The position numbers were made by a program, and so were the translations under genes. Of a DNA stretch of 6,614 nucleotides, positions 1-5,943 are shown one piece after another. Position 1 is the first letter of the stretch, and each line of letters starts with the position of its first letter. Source of the DNA: Gordonia sp. (in: high G+C Gram-positive bacteria) (GTDB taxonomy: Bacteria > Actinomycetota > Actinomycetes > Mycobacteriales > Mycobacteriaceae); assembly GCA_030152405.1 (NCBI GenBank), contig JASLJL010000286.1:1-6614 (forward strand), written 5' to 3'. The notes beneath the pieces were generated by a model, which worked only from the letters and a program-made list of their open reading frames with translations, ran no database searches and was not told where the DNA came from.

Positions 1-1673
1 TGTACGACACCCTGTCCGGCATGACCGGTACCGCCGAGACCGAGGCCGCCGAGTTCCAGCAGATCTACAAGCTGGGCGTCGTCTCGATCCCGACCAACCG
101 TCCGATGGCCCGCGCCGACCGCGCCGACCTGATCTACAAGACCGAGGAGGCCAAGTTCGACGCCGTCGTCGACGACGTCGTCGAACGCCACCGTGACGGT
201 CAGCCCGTGCTGATCGGCACCACGAGCGTCGAGCGGTCGGAGTACCTGTCGCGCAAGCTCGCCGAGGCGGGCGTCGACCACTCGGTCCTCAACGCCAAGT
301 TCCACGAGCAGGAAGCCCAGATCGTCGCCGAGGCCGGACGTCTCGGCGCCGTCACCGTCGCCACCAACATGGCCGGCCGCGGAACCGACGTCGTGCTGGG
401 CGGCAACCCGGACGTCATCGCCGACACGCGTCTGCGCAAGTCGGGTCTCGACCCGGTCAACACCCCGGACGAGTACGAGGCTGCCTGGCCGGAGGCGATC
501 GAGGTCGCGCGCACCGCGGCATCCGAGGAGGCCGACAAGGTGCGCGAGGCCGGCGGCCTCTACGTGCTCGGCACCGAACGTCACGAGTCGCGGCGTATCG
601 ACAACCAGCTGCGCGGACGTTCCGGCCGTCAGGGCGATCCCGGCGAGTCGCGGTTCTACCTCTCGCTCGGTGACGAGCTGATGCGCCGCTTCAACGGTGC
701 CGCCCTCGAGACGATCATGAACCGCGTCAACCTGCCCGAAGACGTGCCGATCGAGGCCAAGATGGTCACGCGCGCGATCCGCAGCGCGCAGACGCAGGTC
801 GAGGAGCAGAACTTCGAGATCCGCAAGAATGTCCTCAAGTACGACGAGGTCATGAACTCGCAGCGCAAGGTGATCTACGGCGAGCGTCGCGAGATCCTCG
901 AAGGCGAAAGCCACCGCGACCAGATCCGCGGAATGGTCGGCGACGTCGTCGGCGCCTACGTGGACGGTGCGACGGCCGAGGGCTATTCCGAGGACTGGGA
1001 CCTCGACACGCTGTGGACCGCGCTCAAGGAGCTGTACCCGATCTCGCTCGACTACCGCACCGTCGTCGGTGAGACCGATCAGGGCGATCGCGACGACATC
1101 TCGCGTGAGGAACTGCGCGAGAAGGTCGTCGAGGACGCGCTCACCGCGTACGACGCCCGCGTCCGCGAGATCGTCGACGTCGCAGGTGAAGAGGGTATGG
1201 CGGACCTGGAGCGCTCGGTCCTGCTGTCGGTCCTGGACCGCAAGTGGCGTGATCACCTCTACGAGATGGACTACCTCCGCGAAGGCATCCACCTCCGCTC
1301 CATGGCGCAGCGCGACCCGGTGGTCGAGTACCAGCGCGAGGGTTACGACATGTTCACCGCGATGCTCGACGCGATGAAGGAGGAGACCGTCTCGGTGCTC
1401 TTCAACGCACGCGTCGAACTGCAGGCCCCGGCGCCCGCGCTCGGCACGTCGGTCAGCGACATGCTCGCCGGATTCGGCGGCGGCGACGAGACTGCGGACG
1501 AAGAGGCACGCACCTTCAGCGGTCCCGGTGAGGACGGCGCCGCCGAGATCCTGTCGCAGGCGCAGGAACTCGCCGGTGCGGCGCCCGCGCCGGCCGTCGC
1601 GCAGCAGGCGCCCGCGGGCGGCAGCCGACGCGAGCGCCGCGAGGCCGAGCGCCGCAACCGCCGCCGCAAGTAG
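1..1673 (+). CDS. secA: Protein translocase subunit SecA (SecA1 type), C-terminal part
   Basis: SecA is the ATPase motor that pushes unfolded preproteins through the SecYEG channel at the inner face of the membrane. The gene is cut by the window's left edge; the reading frame starts at base 3 and gives 556 residues to a TAG stop, about 60% of a normal 900-950 residue SecA. It opens with [12 protein letters not shown], a SecA hallmark. The second nucleotide-binding fold follows, with [12 protein letters not shown] (about 219-254), [11 protein letters not shown] (about 357-389) and [13 protein letters not shown] (about 606-644), which carries the arginine finger. The helical scaffold (about 765-900) contains [12 protein letters not shown], and [18 protein letters not shown] (about 1230-1285) belongs to the later scaffold region. 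The tail is Ala/Pro-rich and ends in a very basic [16 protein letters not shown] see no cysteine in the fragment, so the CxCxSG zinc-binding tail of E. coli SecA is absent, as is usual for actinobacterial SecA1. The long linker and full scaffold argue against the shorter SecA2. Confidence 0.97.
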   Translation, partial: YDTLSGMTGTAETEAAEFQQIYKLGVVSIPTNRPMARADRADLIYKTEEAKFDAVVDDVVERHRDGQPVLIGTTSVERSEYLSRKLAEAGVDHSVLNAKFHEQEAQIVAEAGRLGAVTVATNMAGRGTDVVLGGNPDVIADTRLRKSGLDPVNTPDEYEAAWPEAIEVARTAASEEADKVREAGGLYVLGTERHESRRIDNQLRGRSGRQGDPGESRFYLSLGDELMRRFNGAALETIMNRVNLPEDVPIEAKMVTRAIRSAQTQVEEQNFEIRKNVLKYDEVMNSQRKVIYGERREILEGESHRDQIRGMVGDVVGAYVDGATAEGYSEDWDLDTLWTALKELYPISLDYRTVVGETDQGDRDDISREELREKVVEDALTAYDARVREIVDVAGEEGMADLERSVLLSVLDRKWRDHLYEMDYLREGIHLRSMAQRDPVVEYQREGYDMFTAMLDAMKEETVSVLFNARVELQAPAPALGTSVSDMLAGFGGGDETADEEARTFSGPGEDGAAEILSQAQELAGAAPAPAVAQQAPAGGSRRERREAERRNRRRK

Positions 1674-1690
1674 CGCTCTCTCGAACACGT

Positions 1691-1730
1691 TGATGCCCGG
1701 TAGTGGACTGATCTCCGCTACCGGGCATTA
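1691..1730 (+). terminator. Strong hairpin terminator after secA
   Basis: Starting 17 bases after the secA stop, the arms ATGCCCGGTAG (1693-1703) and CTACCGGGCAT (1718-1728) match perfectly over 11 bp. The stem lengthens outward to 1691/1730 (one G-U pair) and inward through 1704-1707/1714-1717 (one U-G pair), giving roughly 17 pairs around a 6-base loop. The U-tract that follows is weak (TTACTGTTGG), as is common for high-GC actinobacterial terminators. Confidence 0.8.
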
Positions 1731-1743
1731 CTGTTGGTCACCA
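1704..1743 (+). promoter_or_regulatory. Candidate promoter for the DUF808 gene, leaderless mRNA
   Basis: A TANNNT-type -10 box, TACTGT, lies at 1729-1734. A weak -35-like TGGACT (four of six matches to TTGACA) is at 1704-1709, with 19-bp spacing. The start codon at 1743 falls 8 bases after the -10, where transcription would begin. There is no Shine-Dalgarno sequence before 1743, which fits a leaderless transcript. All of this is motif reading without experimental support. Confidence 0.4.
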
Positions 1744-2696
1744 TGAGTGGAGGACTGGCGGCGCTGCTGGACGACATCGCGGTGCTGGCGAAGATGGCGG
1801 CCGCGTCCGTCGACGATGTCGCGGCGGCCACGGGCAAGGCGAGTGCCAAGGCGGTCGGCGTCGTCGTGGACGACACCGCCGTGACTCCGCGCTATGTGCA
1901 CGGTGTCCGGCCGTCCCGCGAGCTGCCGATCATCGGCAAGATCGCCAAGGGCTCGATCCGTAACAAACTGCTGATCATCCTGCCCGTCGCGCTGCTGCTC
2001 AGCCAGTTCCTCCCGTGGCTGCTCACGCCGATCCTGATGGTCGGCGGCACGTACCTCTGCTACGAGGGCGCCGAGAAGATCTGGGAACTCGTGTCGGGGC
2101 ACACCAGCGCCACGGACACGACCGACGAGGTCGGCGAAGATCAGGAGAAGACCGTCGTCAGCGGCGCCGTCCGCACCGACTTCATCCTCTCGGCAGAGAC
2201 CATGGTGATCGCGCTGAACGAGGTCACCGACCAGCCGTTCGTGATGCGCGCCGTGGTCCTCGCCATCGTCGCGGTCATCATCACCATCCTCGTGTACGGC
2301 GTCGTCGGCGTCATCGTGAAGATGGACGACGTCGGTCTCGCACTCGCCAAGCGGAGCAGTCGAGCGGTCGCCGCGACCGGCCGAGGACTGGTGAAGGCGA
2401 TGCCGGTCGTCCTGTCGACGCTGAGCGGTGTCGGCATCGTCGCCATGTGCTGGGTGGGTGGACACATCGTCATCGTCGGGGCCGACGAACTCGGCTTCGG
2501 CTTCCCCTACGACGTGGTGCACCACGTCGAAGTGTGGTTCCACGACCTGGTGCCGTCGATCGGCGGCGTGCTCGGCTGGACTGCGAACACCGTGTCGTCG
2601 GCGATCTTCGGCGTCCTCTGGGGCGGTCTGGTCCTGGCGATCCTGCACGGCATCCCCTGGCCTCGTCGGGGCGGGAAGACCGCAGACACTCACTGA
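1743..2696 (+). CDS. DUF808 family integral membrane protein (YedI-like)
   Basis: This 317-residue protein belongs to the DUF808/YedI family of inner-membrane proteins, whose function is unknown to me. The family's typical N-terminus, MSGGL.ALLDDIAVLAK, is present and decides the start at 1743; a TTG three codons upstream is in frame but lies almost in the terminator. The first 70 residues are soluble and amphipathic. Hydrophobic segments follow at about 75-105 (one or two spans, NKLLIILPVALLLSQF onward), 167-192, 221-246 and 283-304. Between them are an acidic loop (about 124-136, TDTTDEVGEDQEK) and a His-rich stretch around residues 258-267 (DVVHHVEVWFH). The length is usual for the family. 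The gene is separated from secA by a terminator and is probably transcribed on its own. There is no visible signal peptide. The family call is firm; any transport or channel role would be a guess. Confidence 0.88.
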   Translation: MSGGLAALLDDIAVLAKMAAASVDDVAAATGKASAKAVGVVVDDTAVTPRYVHGVRPSRELPIIGKIAKGSIRNKLLIILPVALLLSQFLPWLLTPILMVGGTYLCYEGAEKIWELVSGHTSATDTTDEVGEDQEKTVVSGAVRTDFILSAETMVIALNEVTDQPFVMRAVVLAIVAVIITILVYGVVGVIVKMDDVGLALAKRSSRAVAATGRGLVKAMPVVLSTLSGVGIVAMCWVGGHIVIVGADELGFGFPYDVVHHVEVWFHDLVPSIGGVLGWTANTVSSAIFGVLWGGLVLAILHGIPWPRRGGKTADTH

Positions 2697-2703
2697 GCCT
2701 CGC

Positions 2704-2726
2704 GGTTCCCGGCGAGTCGCGGAACC
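2704..2726 (+). terminator. Weak inverted repeat, possible terminator after the DUF808 gene
   Basis: The 6-bp arms GGTTCC (2704-2709) and GGAACC (2721-2726) flank an 11-base loop, starting 8 bases after the DUF808 stop. There is no T-tract. It may be a weak terminator or chance; readthrough into the next gene is quite possible. Confidence 0.25.
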
Positions 2727-2755
2727 CGGCACGGCGTGTCGTGCGTCCAAAGAGT

Positions 2756-3193
2756 ATGAGCACCATCGAACTGCGGCCCGCACCCACGTCGGCAGGGCCA
2801 CGCGCCGACGCCGACCCGGCGGAGGTCGCCCGGTCCGCACGTTTGGCGGTGGTCGCCGCCCTCCAACGACTCCTGGAAGTGCTCGACGGGCGCCGTCCAT
2901 GTGAGCACGTCGCCGCCACGGTGTCGTCGGAGGTGTTCGGACAGGTCGCCGTCGCCCTCAAGAGACGGGAGGCGAGCATGGCCCGGGCGCCTGCACGGGG
3001 CAGTGCAATCCGGCTACGGCGAGTCCATCTGCAGATGCGCTCGGCGCGGGCCGCGGAGTTCTTCGGGACCGTCGACCGAGGCGGCCGGATGCACGCGGTG
3101 TGCGGTCGCGTCGAGCTCCGCCCGTTGCTGCTGCCGGGCCGGATGCGGCATCCGGAGTTGCACTGGGTGCTCACGGAGTTCGGTCTCGTCTGA
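2756..3193 (+). CDS. Rv3235 family protein (DUF6459-like), function unknown
   Basis: This is a small basic protein of 145 residues. The pattern resembles the Rv3235 family found near secA across actinobacteria: a helix ending in RLLEVLDGRRP (about 38-48), a weakly conserved middle, then RRVHLQMRSARAAEFFGTV (about 88-106) and RMHAVCGRVELR (about 111-122). A Trp near the C-terminus (residue 137) is also typical. The N-terminal 20 residues are Pro/Ala-rich and likely disordered. No signal peptide, membrane span or catalytic motif is visible. The ATG at 2756 is the first start after the DUF808 stop, but only a poor purine stretch (AAAGAG) precedes it, so the start is moderately sure. The reading frame is open far upstream through the DUF808 gene, but that part is a shadow. 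In M. tuberculosis, as I recall, Rv3235 lies opposite to its neighbours; here it is co-directional. Confidence 0.75.
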   Translation: MSTIELRPAPTSAGPRADADPAEVARSARLAVVAALQRLLEVLDGRRPCEHVAATVSSEVFGQVAVALKRREASMARAPARGSAIRLRRVHLQMRSARAAEFFGTVDRGGRMHAVCGRVELRPLLLPGRMRHPELHWVLTEFGLV

Positions 3194-3194
3194 A

Positions 3195-3217
3195 CGGCTC
3201 GAGCCGCACACTAGACT
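3195..3217 (+). promoter_or_regulatory. Palindrome plus -10 box before the WS/DGAT gene
   Basis: A perfect 12-bp palindrome, CGGCTCGAGCCG (3195-3206), begins directly after the stop of the preceding gene. Five bases later is TAGACT (3212-3217), which fits the TANNNT -10 pattern. The ATG at 3228 is 10 bases further on and lacks a Shine-Dalgarno sequence, so the transcript would have a leader of a few bases at most. The palindrome would sit in the promoter spacer, a plausible operator position; this is inference from motifs only. Confidence 0.35.
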
Positions 3218-3227
3218 CGATCGCATC

Positions 3228-4655
3228 ATGGTGAATCGACTGTCGGCGGAAGACGCGATGTATTACTTCCTCGACGGGTCGGGGACCAGCGCGCACATGG
3301 GGTCGTTGCTGGTCATCGACTCGGCGACGGCGGGCGACGGTCCGCGTCTGGACTACCAGTCACTGGTCACGCTCGTCGAACGCCGACTGCAATTGATGCC
3401 TCGGTATCGCCAGATCGTCAAGGAGGTCGCGCTCGGTCTCGGACGGCCGTTGTGGGCGGACGACCCGGACTTCGACGTCAACTTCCACATCCGACTGTCC
3501 GCGCTGCCGCAGCCGGGGTCGATGGAGCAGCTGCAGGAACTGATCGCGCGCATCATGTCGCGACCGCTCGGTCGCGAGCGGCCGCTGTGGGAGATGTACC
3601 TGATCGAGGGACTGTCGGGCGGCCGTATGGCCGTGCTCACCAAATCGCACCGATGCCTCGTCGCCGGCCCGGATCACCCGGAGATCGGCACGGTGGTGTG
3701 CGACACGACCGTCGTCGCACCTCCCCTGGAGGAGGACCTCTGGATGCCGGGCGCGCTCCCCGGGCAGGCGTCCATGACGGTCGGGGCGATCGCCGACGCG
3801 ATGGCGCGTCCCGGTGAGCTCGTCGACTCGCTGCTGCGCGGCAACGGTCCCGTCGCGGACATCTGGTCCGTGGCGGACAAGTCCGCGCGGTTCGTCGCGT
3901 CCACCGTCGGACAACTGGTGAACACCGCGCCCGACAGCCCGCTGAACGCCGTGACCACGTCGTCGCGGCTCTTCGCGTGCGCGCAGGTTCCGCACCGCGA
4001 CTGCATGCGCATCGCCAGTCGGTTCGACTGCACGTTCAACGACGTGGTGCTGGCCGTCCTCGCCGGAGTCCTCCGCCGGTGGACGCTGTCGGTCAACGAC
4101 ACCCTCACGCACGGTGAGACGATCCGCGTGATCCTGCCGCTCCGCGTGCGCGACGCCGAGGCCGCGGACGGGGGATCGGGCAGCTGGGTGCCCGAACAGG
4201 AGCCGGAGTTCGTCACCGACCTGCCGATCGGCGAGGACTCGCCTGCGGTCCGCCTCATGCAGGTAGCGGGATTGGCGGACCGCTACTCGGGGTCCACCAG
4301 GCGGCTCGCGCCGGAGATGAAGCCGTTGCTCCCGGAACTCGGCATGGTTCCGTTCGCCGACTTCTCCACGCGCGCGTTCAGCCAGATCTTCCAACGGACG
4401 TACAACGTGCCGATCGCGATGAGCGACGCCATCGGGGAGCGCTTCCTCGCGGGTCACCGAGTGGACGAGATCTACACGATCCCGACACTCGCCGCGCAGC
4501 GCGCCATGGCGATCAGCGTGAACGAGTACGGTGGTGCCGTCCAGTTCGGATTCCTCGCCGATCGCGCCGTGGTCGGCGATCTGCCCGCGATGGCCGGGTA
4601 CGTCGCGGAGTCGTTCGACGAACTGCTGACCAGCGGACTGCCCCAGGACCGATGA
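3228..4655 (+). CDS. WS/DGAT-family acyltransferase homologue with altered active site (tgs3-like)
   Basis: Family members join fatty acyl-CoA to diacylglycerol or a fatty alcohol, making storage lipid at the membrane. The protein has 475 residues, a normal length. The family N-terminus LSAEDAMYYFLDG (5-17) fixes the start at 3228; the open frame upstream overlaps the previous gene and is not family-like. PLW is at 119-121 and ND at 271-272, both conserved family motifs. The C-terminal domain ends typically (NVPIAMSDAIGERF, 393-406; AISVNEYGGAVQFGF, 428-442). The catalytic HHxxxDG motif, however, reads HRCLVAG (141-147): the second His, which acts as the base in the family, is Arg, and the Asp is Ala. 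It may therefore be inactive, regulatory or use other chemistry. It is the positional counterpart of M. tuberculosis Rv3234c/Rv3233c, which I recall as two separate genes; here one intact frame covers both halves. Family membership is secure, TAG or wax synthase activity is not. Confidence 0.9.
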   Translation: MVNRLSAEDAMYYFLDGSGTSAHMGSLLVIDSATAGDGPRLDYQSLVTLVERRLQLMPRYRQIVKEVALGLGRPLWADDPDFDVNFHIRLSALPQPGSMEQLQELIARIMSRPLGRERPLWEMYLIEGLSGGRMAVLTKSHRCLVAGPDHPEIGTVVCDTTVVAPPLEEDLWMPGALPGQASMTVGAIADAMARPGELVDSLLRGNGPVADIWSVADKSARFVASTVGQLVNTAPDSPLNAVTTSSRLFACAQVPHRDCMRIASRFDCTFNDVVLAVLAGVLRRWTLSVNDTLTHGETIRVILPLRVRDAEAADGGSGSWVPEQEPEFVTDLPIGEDSPAVRLMQVAGLADRYSGSTRRLAPEMKPLLPELGMVPFADFSTRAFSQIFQRTYNVPIAMSDAIGERFLAGHRVDEIYTIPTLAAQRAMAISVNEYGGAVQFGFLADRAVVGDLPAMAGYVAESFDELLTSGLPQDR

Positions 4656-4660
4656 GGAGA
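4654..4660 (+). promoter_or_regulatory. Ribosome binding site deciding the start of the DUF6912-like gene
   Basis: The purine run GAGGAGA overlaps the TGA stop of the WS/DGAT gene (4653-4655) and lies 3 bases before the ATG at 4664. It favours 4664 over the ATG at 4652, which would overlap the stop as ATGA, and points to translational coupling with the gene before. Confidence 0.65.
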
Positions 4661-4663
4661 ACC

Positions 4664-5164
4664 ATGCGGGTGTACCTGCCGGCGACGCTGGCGATGATCG
4701 GCGATCTGACGTCTGACGAGGAGTTCCGGCCGATCGGCGGCACCGGTTTCGCGGTCACTCCCGCGCTGCGCGAGGCGTACACGTCGGGCGACGACGAGGA
4801 ACTCGGCGAGGTGGCGCTTCGCGAGGCGGCACGCGCGTCGTTGCGCCTGATCTCCGCGGAGCCGTCCGGTGACGAGGCGCTGCCCTCGCGCCGGGTGGTG
4901 GTGGTCGCAGATGCGGACGCCGACGCCCGACCCGATCTGGACGACGCCGTCGTCCGGGTGTCCGGGCCGATCGCCCTGGGCGACATCGTGGCCGTCCACG
5001 TCGATGGGGCGGCGGCGGAGTTGGCGGTGGCCGCGGCCGTGGAGGCCGTCGACGCGGCCGATCTCGGTGACGAGGACGCCGAGATCACCATCGGCGACGT
5101 CGAAGACCACGATCTGGGTTGGTACGCCACCCAGGAACTGCCGTTTCTGCTCGAACTTCTGTAA
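4664..5164 (+). CDS. DUF6912-like protein (Rv3231c homologue), function unknown
   Basis: This very acidic 166-residue soluble protein matches the pattern of the actinobacterial Rv3231c/DUF6912 family. It has the N-terminus MRVYLPATL, then FAVTPALREAY (about 29-39), ALREAARASLRLI (about 51-63), the strand RRVVVVADAD (about 76-85), VAVHVDG (about 109-115) and the closing motif GWYATQELPFLLELL (152-166). An in-frame ATG at 4652 would add four residues (MRRT), but the family begins at MRVYLPATL and the ribosome site sits just before 4664. It follows the WS/DGAT stop by 8 bases, so the two are very likely co-transcribed and coupled. In M. tuberculosis I recall a polyphosphate kinase gene (ppk2, Rv3232c) between these two; none is present here. 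No catalytic residues, membrane spans or signal peptide are evident, and I assign no function. Confidence 0.82.
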   Translation: MRVYLPATLAMIGDLTSDEEFRPIGGTGFAVTPALREAYTSGDDEELGEVALREAARASLRLISAEPSGDEALPSRRVVVVADADADARPDLDDAVVRVSGPIALGDIVAVHVDGAAAELAVAAAVEAVDAADLGDEDAEITIGDVEDHDLGWYATQELPFLLELL

Positions 5165-5166
5165 AG

Positions 5167-5183
5167 AGGACAGAAACTGTCCT
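5167..5183 (+). terminator. Short inverted repeat after the DUF6912-like gene (terminator or operator)
   Basis: Perfect 7-bp arms AGGACAG and CTGTCCT flank AAA, two bases after the stop. No U-tract follows, so termination would be inefficient. The downstream arm can instead pair with GACAGT at 5194-5199 (ACTGTC at 5176-5181). The 17-bp dyad could equally be a protein-binding site for the next gene. Confidence 0.35.
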
Positions 5184-5231
5184 GTTCGGTTGCGACAGTG
5201 GTGGTACCCGATCGACGGGCTCACTCACTTT

Positions 5232-5236
5232 GGAGG
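5232..5236 (+). promoter_or_regulatory. Strong ribosome binding site of the DinB/DUF664 gene
   Basis: GGAGG lies 6 bases before the ATG at 5243 and fixes that start over upstream in-frame alternatives. I find no convincing -10/-35 pair in 5165-5231. Confidence 0.8.
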
Positions 5237-5242
5237 CACTCC

Positions 5243-5836
5243 ATGTACGCACCCGCAGCAGACGACGAGATCACCGGCCTGGTCAACTACATCGATCAGC
5301 AGTTGGAGGCGATTCGATCGGCCGCCCTCGGACTGACCGAGGAGCAGGCGTGGTCGACACCGTGCCGCAGCGCCCTGTCGGTCGCCGGGATCATCAAGCA
5401 CGCCGCGTACGGGATGCGAGGCGGCGTGCGACGCCTCACCGAAGGGCCCTCGGAGTACTCCCTCGACGAGGCCGGGTTCGCCGCATACCTCGGCAGTTTC
5501 ACCGGCTCCGAGGGAGAGACCGCGGCGCAGGTGATCGCCGAGTTCGACGCGACGCGTGCCGAGTTCCTCGCCGTCGTCCGGTCGGTGGACCCCGACGCCG
5601 ACTCGATCGAGCCGCCGGCCCCGTGGGACGGCGTCTTCGACGCCCGGCCGATCAAGGTTCGCTACTACCTCTCGCACCAGGTCGAGGAGTACGCCCGACA
5701 CGCCGGGCACGCAGACATCATTCGTGAGCAGATCGACGGCCAGTCGGTGCCCGGCCTCGTCCTGTCTCTGGCCGGCGCTCCCGCCAACGACTTCTTCACA
5801 CCGTTCGCTCCTGCACCGGGCACGCTTCTCGCGTGA
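5243..5836 (+). CDS. DinB superfamily protein, DUF664 type (putative metal- and mycothiol-dependent enzyme)
   Basis: This 197-residue protein has the four-helix DinB/DUF664 pattern. It shows ALGLTEEQAWSTPC (28-41), then IIKHAAYG (50-57), a variable middle, and the strongly conserved YYLSHQVEEYARHAGHADII (141-160) followed by REQIDG (161-166). Family members bind a divalent metal through three histidines; the candidates are H53 and two of H145, H153 and H156. In mycothiol-producing actinobacteria many relatives are thought to be thiol-dependent transferases or isomerases, but no substrate can be read from this sequence. About 30 residues after REQIDG (168-197, Pro/Phe-rich) extend a little past the usual domain end. 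No signal peptide or membrane span is present. A good ribosome site precedes the ATG, and the gene has non-coding stretches of 78 and 107 bases on either side, suggesting its own transcription. I do not recall this gene at this place in M. tuberculosis. Confidence 0.85.
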   Translation: MYAPAADDEITGLVNYIDQQLEAIRSAALGLTEEQAWSTPCRSALSVAGIIKHAAYGMRGGVRRLTEGPSEYSLDEAGFAAYLGSFTGSEGETAAQVIAEFDATRAEFLAVVRSVDPDADSIEPPAPWDGVFDARPIKVRYYLSHQVEEYARHAGHADIIREQIDGQSVPGLVLSLAGAPANDFFTPFAPAPGTLLA

Positions 5837-5883
5837 AGCCGCCCGTCGGCGCCGCTCCGTTCGCCCTCGCGGCCTCCAGCCGC

Positions 5884-5905
5884 TAACCTACGGGAGCGTA
5901 AGTTA
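5884..5905 (+). promoter_or_regulatory. 22-bp palindrome, candidate operator/promoter of the ferredoxin reductase gene
   Basis: The arms TAACCTACG (5884-5892) and CGTAAGTTA (5897-5905) are reverse complements except for one base, around a GGAG centre. Both TAACCT (5884-5889) and TAAGTT (5899-5904) fit the TANNNT -10 pattern, so a protein bound here would cover the promoter core. The size and symmetry suit a dimeric TetR-type repressor. Lipid genes of mycolic-acid bacteria, including desaturase genes, are known to be controlled by such regulators. Which one acts here is not shown. Confidence 0.55.
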
Positions 5906-5908
5906 TCG

Positions 5909-5926
5909 GTTCCGGACGACCGGAAC
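5909..5926 (+). repeat. Perfect inverted repeat in the leader of the ferredoxin reductase gene
   Basis: GTTCCGG (5909-5915) and CCGGAAC (5920-5926) pair perfectly around ACGA, 3 bases after the 22-bp palindrome and 4 bases before the ribosome site. In RNA it would make a stable GC-rich hairpin at or near the 5' end of the message; in DNA it could be a second binding site. Confidence 0.45.
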
Positions 5927-5930
5927 AGGC

Positions 5931-5937
5931 AGAGGAG
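5931..5937 (+). promoter_or_regulatory. Ribosome binding site of the ferredoxin reductase gene
   Basis: AGAGGAG sits 6 bases before the ATG at 5944 and is the strongest reason to choose that start. Confidence 0.8.
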
Positions 5938-5943
5938 TCGAAC

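Noticed and set aside
2015..2755. Upstream extension of the Rv3235-family frame through the DUF808 gene
   Set aside because: Arg/His-rich shadow translation of the DUF808 coding sequence; the family-like part begins after 2756.
1728..2900. Long 390-residue open frame on the - strand opposite the DUF808 gene
   Set aside because: It is the codon-biased mirror of a real gene in GC-rich DNA; its product is a low-complexity Arg/Asp/His-rich string with no family pattern, and it spans two genes and the terminator.
2901..3227. In-frame N-terminal extension of the WS/DGAT frame
   Set aside because: It overlaps the Rv3235-family gene in another frame, has Arg/Ser/Cys-rich non-family sequence, and the family N-terminus starts exactly at 3228.
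3360..4457. Long 365-residue open frame on the - strand opposite the WS/DGAT gene
   Set aside because: Same shadow effect: Arg/His/Asp-rich composition, no domain signature, and fully covered by a well supported gene.
4652..4663. ATG at 4652 as the DUF6912-like start (ATGA overlap)
   Set aside because: It would bury the ribosome site inside the coding region and add MRRT before the family N-terminus; 4664 fits better, though the 4-base overlap start cannot be fully excluded.
5838..5873. GC-rich 4-5 bp inverted repeats after the DinB gene stop as a terminator
   Set aside because: The stems are short with long loops and there is no T-tract; expected by chance at this base composition.
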